A stretch of 64,000 nucleotides of DNA, taken from Saccoglossus kowalevskii (Eukaryota; Hemichordata; Enteropneusta; Harrimaniidae). Location: NCBI RefSeq assembly GCF_000003605.2, contig NW_003125395.1:176141-240140 (forward strand). Reading direction: 5' to 3'. The notes under the pieces were generated by a model. The model saw nothing but the letters and a program-made list of their open reading frames with translations. It had not been told where the DNA came from and did no database searches. The position numbers and the translations under genes were made by a program. Below are positions 26,741 through 39,100 of the stretch, piece by piece (positions within the stretch are counted from its first letter, which is position 1; every line of letters begins with the position of its first letter).

Positions 26741-26803
26741 GAGCTCTTCGGACCATTCAATGTTCCATTTGTTAACACTGTAAACTGTAAAAACGTCTTT
26801 TTT

Positions 26804-26997
26804 NNNNNNNNNNNNNNNNNNNNNNNNNNNNNNNNNNNNNNNNNNNNNNNNNNNNNNNNNNNNNNNNNNNNNNNNNNNNNNNNNNNNNNNNNNNNNNNNN
26901 NNNNNNNNNNNNNNNNNNNNNNNNNNNNNNNNNNNNNNNNNNNNNNNNNNNNNNNNNNNNNNNNNNNNNNNNNNNNNNNNNNNNNNNNNNNNNNNNN
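26804..26997. other. Assembly gap (N)
   Basis: A run of 194 undetermined bases; any translation across it is meaningless. Confidence 0.99.
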
Positions 26998-27029
26998 CAA
27001 GCCAAACTGAGCCAGAGCTAAATGATATT

Positions 27030-27310
27030 GGGAGAGATAAACCCTACTGTAATCTACTGAGTGGAGTCCTATTTGGCAAAAGAGGTAAACCTTACTGGAA
27101 GAAGGTTAAATCCTACTGGGTGGAGAGAGGTAATCCCTCCCTGACACTTGAAGGGTAAGACATCCTAGTCTATAGAGGTTAACCATAGTGAATGACAGAG
27201 ATAATTCCACTGAGCAATATAATCCTACTATATGGGAGAAATAGAATATAATGTATAAGAAACAAAGCGCTTAGCAGACAAAAGAGGTAATCCATCGCGA
27301 ATAGAGACAA
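27030..27310. repeat. Degenerate ~24-bp minisatellite abutting the transposon
   Basis: Successive segments of about 22-25 bp follow the pattern AGAGGTAAATCCTACTG plus a variable GTGGA-like tail, with about ten diverged units (for example AGAGGTAAACC, AGGTTAAATCC, AGAGGTAATCC, AGAGGTTAACC). The last recognisable unit ends at the first base of the left inverted repeat of the adjoining transposon. Confidence 0.7.
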
Positions 27311-27700
27311 TATGCAAATTAAGGTGGCCATTACAAAAAATGTTGTATTCGTCAATATCTCATTAACTACACATGGTATCAACATGATGTCGGTGTCTAT
27401 CTCCGTGTTTTGAGGGGTAAAGAATCAGATTAAGACATTTCAGTAAAGTTTACACAAATATTTTGTGCTGAATAGGTATTCAATATGCAAATTAGGGCGG
27501 TCATTATGGAAAATCTTGTTTGTGTCAAAATCCAATTAACTACACATAGAATTAAGCCATTTCAGTAAAGTTTACACAAATATTTTGTGATGAATAGGTA
27601 TTCAATATGCAAATTAGGGCCGTCATTATGGAAAATCTTGTTTGTGTCAAAATCCAATTAACTACACATAGAATCAAAACAATTTTGGTCTTTATCCTAG
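27311..27700 (+). repeat. Left terminal inverted repeat, composite
   Basis: An outer unit starts ATGCAAATTAAGGTGGCCAT (27312). Diverged units start ATGCAAATTAGGG at 27484 and 27606, each running into ATTAACTACACAT. It matches the reverse complement of 32690-32963 at roughly 75-85% by eye. Confidence 0.85.
27432..27675 (+). repeat. 122-bp tandem duplication inside the left terminal repeat
   Basis: Segments 27432-27553 and 27554-27675 differ at only a few positions (for example GACATT/GCCATT, GTGCTG/GTGATG). The right end has only one counterpart, so the duplication happened on this side, after or late in the element's life. Confidence 0.92.
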
Positions 27701-27828
27701 CGGTAAAGAATTAGAATAAGCCATTTCTGAAAGATCACAACAATGTTTTATTGAAAATATGAAACAAATATTCTATGTACATCAGATTCATAACATAACA
27801 TCATCTTTGATTATGATTATTTATTGAC

Positions 27829-28239
27829 TCAGTCCTCTAACAAGTCGCTTTCACTTGTCACCCATTGGGTGTGCTCATTCTGGCAGTGTGTTTCCCCGTG
27901 ACATCCACAAAACATTGTACATGGTAAGTGAGCTACATAGCATCCACACATTGCTGTCGAACAGGGTGTATCCATTGCACAACCACACCTTATCATTTCC
28001 AGTACCTTCGGTGGAGCAACACTAACATTTGGTTGCAATGTTACTGGGATCAAGCATTTAGTGCGTTCGTCATGTTCCCATCTAAACTCGACAGGATCTA
28101 ATGCAGGAGGTTCTGCATTGAGAGCTGATTTCCAAATGGCGGTTTGAATGTGTGCCCACTTTACTTTCTCTTTGAATGCCTCTTTAGAAGGTGGGAGTGA
28201 CTTAAGCTCTGGAGCCTTTGTCACATTTTTTCTACCCAT
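27829..28239 (-). pseudogene. Transposon C-terminal segment with CXC (tesmin/TSO1-like) domain
   Basis: The 136-residue segment opens with a basic linker (MGRKNVTKAPELKSLPP) typical of this transposon family. It closes with a cluster of cysteines at 85, 87, 93, 98, 100, 107, 111, 113 and 119 in CXC spacing. CXC/CRC domains bind zinc and DNA in tesmin, LIN54 and several transposase families, so a DNA-binding role in the element's protein is likely. The segment is open and ends in an acidic tail before its stop codon. It follows the nuclease piece in another frame. Confidence 0.8.
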
Positions 28240-28242
28240 CCT

Positions 28243-29065
28243 TCACATCCATACTTCTCCACGGACTTCAGACATGTTCGATATCACCACGCTTTTGACT
28301 CCGTAGCAGGCAACCATGAATACTATGGCTTCATCAATGATGTCACCTATGTTCTCAGATAACACTCCCAATTTGTGCAGTTTTACACCACTCTTAAAGA
28401 CTTTGATGATGGTGCTTTTTTCTACTCCAAAACACTGAGCCACAGTGCCACAGCCTGAGAGGGCATGAGCAGCTGGTAGCTATGAAAGCAAGTGTCCATG
28501 CTCACTTGCAGTTGCCCCAATGTCTATAGAGGCTCGTTCATAACTTGGTCCTTCCATAGTGAGACGGCAAGTCAGCTGCAACTCCCTGTAGTAGTGCAGC
28601 ATAAGAACAAAAACATCTGTGTCCTCACATACAAAATTTATTCTTTGCACTCCACTTTCAGCAGCATTAATCATTTGATGTATGATTATCTGCTTCTTCG
28701 TGGCAAGTCCAGAGAGGTTCTTTGTGGGAGACAATGCCATTCTGAATTACAACTGGTATAGGGTCAGTAGAGGTAATGACCAGACTGTGATTATTCGGCT
28801 CTTATTGTGCTTTCTGGATCAAGTCCTGACATATCAGATCTATGACCTGTATCTTATTCGAGGTTACTGTAAGAACAACCTTCTGAGGTGGCAACGGAGT
28901 ATGTAACTGCAGTTTGTGTCGTCGACTCGCTTCATTACCAGCTCGAGCTGCGCATGTTCCACTTTTAATGCTGAAGTCGAAGTAGCAATCAAAGATAAAG
29001 TATGTGTCCTGGTTGGTCACCCTTTTCATTACATTCCTTGTGAAGCCGCTGACAAAATATGCCAC
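28243..29065 (-). pseudogene. Transposon XPG/FEN1-like nuclease segment
   Basis: Three pieces align end to end. The first carries PLPPQKVVLTVTSNK (28802-29065). The second carries CEDTDVFVLMLHYY (28480-28740), where D40 and D42 of that piece match the acidic pair of PIN/XPG nucleases. The third carries the HALSGC region (about 28445-28475) followed by FGVEKSTIIKVFK, which resembles the helix-turn-helix after the XPG GSD/GCD motif. In this copy the expected GCDT reads GCGT (codon at 28447-28449), losing an acidic residue thought to bind metal. Together with at least two frame or stop disruptions, the nuclease is dead. Confidence 0.75.
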
Positions 29066-29281
29066 AGTTCTTTGATTAGGCCAGTTTATAACCCAAAGAA
29101 GAGCACATCCATCCAGTATTTATACCTCTGATTTCTCAATCAAGCGATGTGACACAGTCACCTGCAGCTTCTTCTTCAGTGTTGATTTCGTAGTTGCGAT
29201 TCTCAAGTTGCCCTCATCGTCAAACGTGGAGGTAGGAACGGGTGACAGTTCATGTGCAAGGACAGTTTTGATATTAATGTC

Positions 29282-31163
29282 TCAAGACAGTTGCAGCCTT
29301 AGTACCCGGGATAAGATTAGATTTGTGTCATACACTTTACTGTTCCCAACCTTTACTGCCTTCCTCTTCACTGCCATGGCCACAACCAACTTGGACAATG
29401 ACTCATTAAATCCACCAGGCCAGATCTTTTCAAATGACACAAGTTGACCACTCCCAATATCCACTGCGTCATGTGCATTCACCGTTTCAGGTGCAATCTG
29501 TCCAGTAACAACATTGATTAAACCAGCAGGGTGAGCAGTTGGATCCGGGGGATCGATGCATATCAGAAGTTTGTCTCGTAGCTTGTCTCTGTCCTTGGCA
29601 TCCAAAGTGATGCGTGATGACTTCTCTTCTTTATGACTTGTCACCTCTTCTCTCCACTCTCATCCGACATGTCTGCATTATCCTGAACGATCATGCTGCA
29701 TGTGTGCATACTGTATGCCATCGTTTCAGGCTTAAGTGTTATGCCTATGATTCCATTTGGAACATGCCCGTAACGCATAAAGGTTGTCTCTATCCACATG
29801 TCAGACCAGATCCCGTTTCGGAGTCCTGGCTTGGGACGCATGGTGTGTTCACCTCTCATGAAACACTGAAGTACTTCAGGTTGTAGGCGCTGCATTGTCC
29901 TCGGGTAGTACAACCCATATCTCATGTAGTTGAAGTGAGCAGAGACAAAACAATATGGCATCATTTGCTCTACTCCCCAGAGGTGGAGTGGACAGTCTGC
30001 CTCTCGTTCTGCCCGCACGAAGACTATCATGATGAAGACAGGCTTTATCAAGTTCTGAACCCAGAGGCGAGTTGTGATGCTTCTTGAGGAGAGAATTGTA
30101 AGTGCTTCAAACATCTCCTCATGAGCTTTTACATCCTTCCAGATGTGGACGCAACAGTTCTTCTGTCACTAACCGAAGGGCTCTAAAGTTCTTCCCCGAC
30201 AGCATGTGTGCCACACCTCCAAAACATGATTTCATGATATCCTCAAGTCCACTGTCTGCCATCAATACCCCAACACAGCCAATAAAACTGATGAGCATGT
30301 GCATGCCCCGAGCCTTAGTATGAAATCCGAGCATCTCTCTTGGTAAACCCATTTTACATTGACTGCAACTCTGTAGAGCTGCTGATCATTTGTCATAATA
30401 GTAATATCCTGGTCACATTCTTTTGTAAGATGCTGAGCCTCAGGCATGACTGTGATCATGGAGTCCGGATTGGTTGAATTCATATCAATAAATGGCAGAT
30501 ACATGGCCTTTGTCGCTGGTTTCACACTCTGTCCTTGCTCTCTACACATTTTGGTGTTGAAGCCACCAAACTCGATTGGATTTGTGCTTGTAGCAACACA
30601 CTTAAAGAACTCAAAGTCTAAATGGTGGGCCCTTTTTAAATCAACGACTTGGTGCGCCATTACTTTAAGTGGTAAGACTGAACGATTTACTTCACTGGAA
30701 GGCATGTTTGGCTTCTTAGGACCATAGTATCTCAGGATAGGAATATCTTCGATAATCTGTTTTTTCATCTCATCTTTTCCTATGCGACGGAAGGTCTGCT
30801 TATTGGCATCAGCTCTACCATGCTTATCCACAAATGTTAGTAGCATTGCGAGAGAGTGTGTGGATAGGAGCCCATTCTGTGATGAAATCTGAGCATCGAA
30901 ATTGTCAGAGACAAGTTGAACAATACTGTCTTCAGCATGGACATATCTCTTAACGATGCATTGCTTACAGCTGTTGCTGCTGCCGGTGCTTTGAACCTAA
31001 GAAATTCATCATAGCTGCAAGATACAGGGATTTCATGAAATTGCTCTATCAACCACTTCCTTTTGAAGACAACACCTAGTGCAATCTGGAGGGTTTTGAA
31101 TCTACCACTTACGGCATTAGTAACAATGTTCCCGATGAGAGCCCCTGGTAATGTGCGAACCAA
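29282..31163 (-). pseudogene. Transposon transposase core (DDE-type, Academ-like)
   Basis: Consecutive pieces at 30837-31163, 30262-30846, 30119-30352, 29641-30114 and 29282-29644 form one diverged protein. Landmarks are ALGVVFKRKWLIEQ and CSYDEFLRFKA near the start, FDAQISSQNGLLSTHSLAM, FIGCVGVLMADSGLED, and WSDMWIETTFMRYGH. The conserved Asp and Glu in the last three are my candidates for the catalytic triad (inference). The pieces overlap by a few to about 90 bases in different frames, as expected for frameshifts rather than introns, and no convincing splice sites separate them. Confidence 0.75.
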
Positions 31164-31256
31164 CTTTGAAGAAGCTTAGATAGCAAGGATAACAAAGTTC
31201 AACTGATACATTCAATGGCAATGTCCATATCAACTCTTGCATGATAGTTCTTGTCA

Positions 31257-32159
31257 TCAACTGATGACCTTCACCAGCCCAATCTCAACATCATCTTCAT
31301 CACAACTTGGCACTAGTTTCAACAAACTTGATGCCTTACTTCGAAAGACAAGAAGACTATCAACACCTGTGCCACTCAGCATGAGAAGATCAGAACCAAA
31401 GTGTGCCAACAACTTGGAGAATGGAGTTCGGCGACTAATCTCTTTTCCACTTATATAGATCGTATAATTCGATGGATTCCATACTCGTGATGAATCTGCT
31501 CTAACTTCACTGACTGTCGCTTCAAATGCTACATCCATCTCCTTCTGGCTACTACTACATACTGCCGAAACTGACTTCACTGGCCGAGGTGGACAAAACT
31601 TCTCGTTACAGTCTTTATGGTATCTACCATCTGCTGCATGAAGATCACTCACTGCCCCAGCTAAACGTGTCTCTACCTCACGTCCCCAGTTGTCGTGACA
31701 AGATCTACAGATATATAGAAGGGTTTCCTTAAAATTCTTTCTGCCCTCACCATGGTCCGCTGTTCTACAAAGAACAACCCTGCACCAACGGTTCGGATGC
31801 TTGTTATCAATGTCAAGGCATTCCTCACCGCAGAAAAGACAATGTTGCATGAAGTTGAAGGTTGTCGATCCGGACCGACGCAGACGTTTTACTGCAGATC
31901 TATCTTCAGAAACTTTTGATGCGCTCAGTTTATTCAAGTGTCTCTTGATGTGAGATTTGGTTGTATATGTGGATACACAATCTCTATGACAAAGCACCTG
32001 TAAATTTGTGTCTGCCAGCAGTCTAGTTTCAAGACTTTCATGGAGATCATCAAATAACCGTTTACTTGATTCAATGATAGTCTGTATCCTGCCAGTCCCT
32101 GTGACACTAAGTTCTTTCTTGCTTCCATTTACTTTGTAAAAGATGCAGCACCCATCCAT
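31257..32159 (-). pseudogene. Transposon Cys-rich N-terminal segment
   Basis: The longest intact piece of the element: 300 codons from an ATG at 32157-32159. Cys/His pairs LCHRDC (57-61), CLFCGEEC (107-114), C126/C131, CRSCH (151-155) and HAADGRYHKDC (174-184) suggest two or more zinc-binding units. Such N-terminal fingers are usual in large transposases for terminal-repeat recognition. Its frame breaks just before the transposase core, but recognisable coding continues across the 90-base junction in other frames. Confidence 0.85.
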
Positions 32160-32689
32160 AGTTCAGCTCTGAATGATACAACAAATATATGTGTGTCACT
32201 TTTACAGAACCAGGCACTTGAATAACAAATAGAGCAGTGGCTGCTTTAACCATGTGTAGCTACTAACATTGCAAGATTTTCAGGAATGGCAAATTGTCAG
32301 TAATGGTGGCCTTGATATGCATAATACATTTTTCCATTTTCTCAAAATTGATAATACAGGTTTTTCCATCAATCTAAACAATTCCCCCACACACATGCGT
32401 GTTCTGTAGTCAGATAGAGCAAATATTGCTGGATAAGTAAGCAGACACAAAAACAAACAGATGGCTGAAACATTATTCACCTATCGCTAGCTATCACAAG
32501 TTCTGTTTCTTTTGACAACAAAACACAGCATTTTTGCACGTGGAGAAAAGACCCAGGGGTAATAAACACACACAGTGGAGAGTAACCCTAAACACTTGAT
32601 GATACACAGCTCCTGATTGGTGGACTGATTTTTCCTTACGACCTTACTGATTGGTATATGTTTTTGAATGTTTTTTGGGCGGGAAATTC
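32160..32689. other. Transposon 5' non-coding region
   Basis: Lies between the first ATG and the right inverted repeat, about 530 bp without a coding frame. It presumably held the element's promoter; no motif is recognisable. Confidence 0.5.
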
Positions 32690-32963
32690 AAATGTATTAA
32701 TCTGATCTGAAACCAAAATTATTTTCATACCATGTGTTATACCATTGACACAAGCAAGATTTTTCATAATGACCGCCATAATTAGAATATTAAATATATA
32801 TTCCGCACAAAATATTTGTGTAAACCTCACTTAAATGGCATAATCTGATTCTTTACCCCTCAAAACATGGGGATAGACACCGAAATCGTGTTGATACCAT
32901 GTGTAGTTAATGAGATAATAACGAAACCAAGATTTTCCTTTATGGCCACCTTAATTTGCATAA
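32690..32963 (-). repeat. Right terminal inverted repeat, composite
   Basis: On the minus strand it begins TATGCAAATTAAGGTGGCC and includes ATTAACTACACATGGTATCA and TTTGAGGGGTAAAGAATCAG, both also in the left end. A second, diverged unit follows inward (GGCGGTCATTATG). Confidence 0.85.
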
Positions 32964-33149
32964 TGTGCGGATTGCCCAAGGGTGACAGAGTTGCATCATC
33001 CATATTTTTAAAGAGCATACCTCAGAGGTATAGAAACAGCAAAAAAACTTTGTATGGACCGCATTGCAAGGCTATCCAAAAAAACTGGAGTTTGGCAACC
33101 AGACTAAGAAGCACAAAAGGTGTATTAATTTCAGTGGATAAAAAATAAC

Positions 33150-36100
33150 TATTACAGTATTAAAATAAAATTATGCGATACAAACCATTCACTATAAAAC
33201 TATTGAGTGTATAATATCATTATAACGAATCCAGCAATTCGAAAATAACTCACCCCAGACTGGTAGCATTGCAACGAGGAGAGGAAAACGATTACGACGA
33301 TGATGATGTACAATCACCAAACAGAATCCCATCAATAATAGTTCCAACATGTTGTCGAAAATCTCTCACTGTTTGTATCAAACCGATTGTTCTCGTACGT
33401 ATTGATGACAGATGTTTAATTATATACTGCCGAATGCACTGTATATATGCATAGTGGAAATATTGCATAGTAGCAGCTCATGTCTAAAATTATCACATTT
33501 ATTAAATCCCTATACAGAGACTGTGTGTGCTATTTTGGAAGGGTTGTTTATATGATAACATGCATTCTAGTCGATGCGAAATAGTGTTAAGTAAGGGCTA
33601 TTCCAAAATCCCCCTTCCGGTCAACACACATTGTAGAATGATAGTATTATTTCCAGAGGTGTAAATAATATAACAACGTATAAAGCCGGATAGATCAATG
33701 ACCCTATAATATTGTTTCAAAATATGCAATCGATTAATGCATATAATGAAATAATAACGTCTCCCACTTTTATTTTCAGTTGAACCGTCAAATATTTAAA
33801 TCTCACAAATAAAAATAAATCAATCATCTCTTGTACATGAATGATGTAAGGAAAGATAACGAATTTAATATTTTGTGTTTGTCACCGGGAAATAGTTCAT
33901 TTGATTTGTGTCCGGTCATGCACAGAAGTGAATGCCTGACACTGTTGTGTTATCACATACACAAAGTGAGGGTATTATTCGTACATGTATTAACACAAAT
34001 ATTCGCTTTCGCCGTTCACATACAGTGCGCTTGTCGATTATAATGATAATGTGCGAGTTATTATGTTTTGATCAATTTTTGTTCTTATCATTTAAATTGT
34101 TACATACGTGTAAATTGATTTAGTAATGTTAGGCATTGCAAGTTGTTGAATTACTGCATATAAACGTAAACTAACATGTTATATTCAATTGAATAATTAT
34201 TTATAGTATTTTTTGTATTTTTGTTTTCATTTCGGAAAGAGAAGAATACAGTTTAGATTTCGTAACTTAAAACAAATATACGCATAAGGTAGTCCGAGTA
34301 TTTTAATATATTTCAAGAGCAGTAATAAAGGCGTTTTTGGCGTTTTGAACTCGTTGAAACTAGAAACAGTAAATAACTGTTGACATCGACATTCAAACTA
34401 TGTCAATTCGTTCATCGACCGTACAAAGTAATTCTTTGATTAATGATCTACAAATACTGAATCACCAGTATTATACATTTAAACTAGTCATATTTCTTCT
34501 CGGACATATATTTTTGATAGATAATACTAATATTCATGCACGAACGAGTCTTAAAATCCAAGAAATAGAGCTATCGAGTCTTGTGTCTGAATCTCATGAT
34601 GGGGGTGTTGAAACAACGCGTGTGATTTAATCGTTGAGGCCCTAAAATGCACAAATCGATATATTGTATATATGACAGAAGAGTCTTTCAATGCATGAAT
34701 AACATAGTTGAAATTCATAGAATAAAATTACCACTACCTATTAGGTGACTTTAAACTTTAAACTTTTTCTTAAAATTGGAGGTACTCAACTCTTTGTCTA
34801 TGTGTAAAAAGAACCCTCTCCTTTCAAGTAAGTGTTGATACTTTGTCGTATATATGGTGTTTAAATGTATGTATGTACTGACATGCACTGTAATGGCGCC
34901 ATAGTGTATATAACACCCGTTTTCACTAAATTCCTACGTTAGCAATTGATAATGATGGACAATTTGTATTTATAATGTTATAAAACCTCAAACCACAGGT
35001 GGAAAATAATATTCATGATTGTCGTTAATACGATAATCCCATGGGAAGCTATACATGTTTTATAAAATGTGATCAAATTTCAATTTAATAAATAATCTGT
35101 TATGTCAGTTGCACGTGTTCATGTTACACAAAATACTCCGGGTTATTCGGTGATTTAATGAAACGTGTATCATCCGCTACTACTTGTACGAACCGTTGCT
35201 AAGAAGCAAGCAGTTATTCATGATGGTGCTCATCCTCAAATTGTAGCTGGATTGAGTAACCAGGCGACAACGGTGTACTGTTTAAGAGAATAAACGGTAC
35301 GTAGATCAAGTTTACAATCATTTAAATTTTAATAATAGGAATGTTACAGTTTATTCCCAAATGCATTGAGAAGATCTCATATTGAGACGCCACGAAACTA
35401 ATATTCTATGCTCAGGAACTTGCGTCCATGCTCGGTCATTAATATGTAATTTATATGTAATTTTATGTTCTGTCTGTGCGTGTTACTAACAAGCTCGAAC
35501 ATTGTTTCATTTGTTAGTGAGCTCAAGTACAACATAAATAACATACATTATTATATGCAAATATCACCGATAAATTTACAGATGACCATAAATTTACAGA
35601 TGACCCTTTCAAAGAAACTTGAATATAGTTTGACAGTTTGACAGTTTACAATTCTGTTCTTTGATGATTCTACGTTGTGGCACAGTGAACACTATATTGA
35701 AACTGTTATACCCCACAATACATATACTTATTCAATATTATTCAATAAACTAAATGTACATATGTCAATTGGAATCAAGACAGTCGAATTGCGTTGAATG
35801 AGTTAGTATACCATGCATTGCACATTAGTTTCTGTATCAGAACTGATTTCTAATTTATAACGAAACTATAAATAGTTCTGTTTCAAAGAGTTGTAAACGG
35901 ACATTTGGCAGTATTTAGAACAGCCGTATGATATGCGGCAGTTATGGATGTCATTTTTTGCTCTATATCATAGATTCAACATGTTTTGTTCTCCAATGAC
36001 ACGATTTGACATGTTTGTTTTACTTTCAGATATTTGGTGATAATATTCTGGAATTTACAGAGATGTTCTTTTGATGGGATCATTACTGATATAAGAAAAC

Positions 36101-39100
36101 AAACCTAATAAAGCTAGAGATACATCTACAGATACACTACAGATGAGGTTGTCTCTGAGAATTTAACGTATTTTCCATTAACTTTCAGCATTTTTGTCCA
36201 ATTGTTTCATTATTTCACTTCGTATTCAAAATAGTCACCAATAGATTTAATATTCTCGACTGTGTGTTCAATGTTCAACGTTTTGAATTAATCATAATCC
36301 CTTTTATATTATTTTTTTCTTATTTTTAAATGACTACACTCATAAACAATAACGAAAAGAACATGTTTAAAAGACGTTCCACCAACTAATAGTGGGTTTA
36401 GCGTAATGGATATTATTATTCTCTCTGATTGTATTGATTGACATTTCGAGCATAAAAAAAAATAATGTACTGTTTGTAAATTCGATGAATGTTTATATAT
36501 TTCTATAACCGTCAATGATAATACAAGACTGGAGTAACTGAAATGGTAGCAATACATAATGGTGGCAATGTATAGATTTACATTACATATTCAATAGTTA
36601 TTCAAAAGACATGTTCCATAGGCCTCGCATAAACACATTTTTGTTAATGTCATTAAAGACAAGTCATCAATCATCTCAACAAATAACACGGTATGTTGGA
36701 AGTATATGACTCAATGTGTTGTAAATATAAATTTCAAATATTTAATTAACTTCGCTACTCTGCGTATTTGTATAAATGTTATATACTTGATGGAAACACT
36801 GTTGCGTTGAATTAGTCAATTCAATTCAAAATTGTAATTGTTGTGTATCCTTGGATTTCCTTGCATTTGCATTATAAATTCAACAGTTGACACACATATG
36901 GAAAGATCATCGTAGCACCATGAGGCCACTGCGATCAATTACGTCGTCGGATTGATATTTATTAATGCAATCTAATTTCATTCGTCACTTTGTAATATAA
37001 TTGAATCACCCACATATGTTTTGTATTGAATCATTAATCATCAATTTCAACTTTCCTTGAGATTTAACATTCGGTCGGTCCATTTGAAGTTTCTTCTTAA
37101 TATTCATTGCATATTAGGAGAGACACTGCATTATTTAACTGGATAAGCTTTTCAAACTCGTATCAAACATTGATTTGACTTAACTATTGACCTCACCAGC
37201 GTTTCTACATATTAGCCAATATTAAAAGAAACACATTAAAGTACACAGAGTCGAATTTTTTTTACAATGACCTATATATTCTGGTTCATACTTAGTTATG
37301 TGCTTTGAAGTAGGACAAATATATATAACAAATATATTACTTTTAATACCATCAGTATCTGTAGCAAAAATCCACTATCTCTTAACTATGGGGTATTCAT
37401 TTCGCAGATTATTCGCTGCCATGTTCTGCAATAAATATGCATCTTTGTCATTCGCAATTATTAGACCAAGGGTTTTGCAATCGAGATTTTGTGAGTTTGT
37501 AGTTAAATATAATAACACTTTCGAAACGAGGGTGTCAGATGACATCAATGTCACTCATCCAATGTAGCCTTCAGGTTTCACATAGAACAATTTGATTACG
37601 ACTCATAAATGATGTAAGACGGGTGTCACGTCACATGTGGCGCCGGATTGTGCTTACTCTGTTCGATTACTCCTAAAATCACTTCACGCATAAATACTAG
37701 CAATAATAATATAAGGTTATTACGAGTATACCTCAAAGTATGCACGAATACATTACAGGTGGAGTATCGACCTTATTATTTTACATCTTTTCTTACAAGG
37801 ATACACCATGGAAATGCCGAAATCCAAAATATTTCGAACAGAATCGCCGTCCGGTCAAACTCTGGTGGCAGCCATGTTTGTTTTATTATTAGAGGACGCT
37901 TCTCCGCGTAATCATTCTCATATTTGGAATTTGCAATTCCTGATATGGTAGGTGAAATTAAATTACCCCGTAAAATACCGCAAAATTACTGCACGCTGTA
38001 ACTTATGGCGTTACGGTGACAGCTGTATAATTTTTAACAATAATCTTTAATCCATTTTTTTAAAATACAAAATGATCAAAAATTCAAGACAATGTTCGAT
38101 GGAAAAAAAATTACATAACAATAATTAGTAAATGTAATACATAATCGCCGATGAAAAATATAATATTCATAGTTTGAATGGTTTCTATAAAAAGGATGTT
38201 TTTATACACGTTTCAAATTCATTAGCATCAGTACACTGTTTCGTTTCTAATAACAGAGCATTGAGTATACCATGTAGTCTATATCAATTCCTCTAATTAA
38301 TTTGACTATATAGGTGTTTGTGAACTGTTTTGCTAATAGTTGTCTATAGCCTGTTTCGTCTTCTGGGGGTTTATGTTCTTTTGTATACAATTTAAAGTTC
38401 AACATGTTGATTATAATGAATCGTGACATAAACGGCTGTATTCCACCACCTGTTTACGTAATTTAAGAATAACGTATATATGATCTAGACACAATTACAT
38501 CAGAAATGTGTCATTGCGTAGAACATAATTTGTTTGTTATTTTTATATGGATGTAGATCAGATGGAAATAAATATTATTCTATGGATACGTTAGTGATAC
38601 AAAAACACAATTCGCCAATGTAATAAAACTCTACCTTACAACATTCTGTATCATTATGATTCTATGATGACCACACCTGGATCACTTACGTACTGTCAAT
38701 CTTTCTCAATGAATATTGAGAAGGTATGCACCAAAGCACAAATGAAAATCTTTGGGAAGAAGTTATAATGGATTATGGAGTTTAATTACCTCAAGTCAAG
38801 TGAGCAAAGTGAGCCAATTCCACTGTATATGAGTTAGACCTAAAATCAAGTAAGAACAATCTATATAACTGCATCTATATAACTGAACATGAGTTATGAA
38901 CATGATCGTTTCATACATTCTGGTCTAATTTACATGGTCGGATATACATGTTGTAATCACATATTCCTCTTATTTTATTAATCTACGATTTGCAATCCTG
39001 CCTGTGTTTCTCGTTACATGTTATGCATTGCTTACAATTCCTGGAATTTATATTATAAAAAAAATACTCACACAGTGTCTAGTGAAACATTCGTAAAAGA

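Larger units (their letters stand above)
27311..32963 (-). mobile_element. Academ-superfamily DNA transposon, probably AcademX lineage, decayed
   Basis: The element is about 5.65 kb and transcribed leftward. Coding pieces in order are a Cys-rich N-terminus (31257-32159), a transposase core (29282-31163), an XPG/FEN1-like nuclease (28243-29065) and a C-terminal CXC domain (27829-28239). Both ends carry matching inverted repeats beginning TATGCAAATTAAGGTGGCC. The protein family (for example the CEDTDVFVL and IETTFMRYGH segments) is one I recognise as highly repeated in marine invertebrate genomes. Linkage of a transposase to an XPG-type nuclease is the published hallmark of AcademX. Coding is split over at least eight frames or stops, so it cannot make a full protein. 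The right side beyond 32963 up to about 33140 may still be element. No target duplication was found because the left end merges into a minisatellite. I am sure it is a DNA transposon and fairly sure of the superfamily. Confidence 0.85.
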
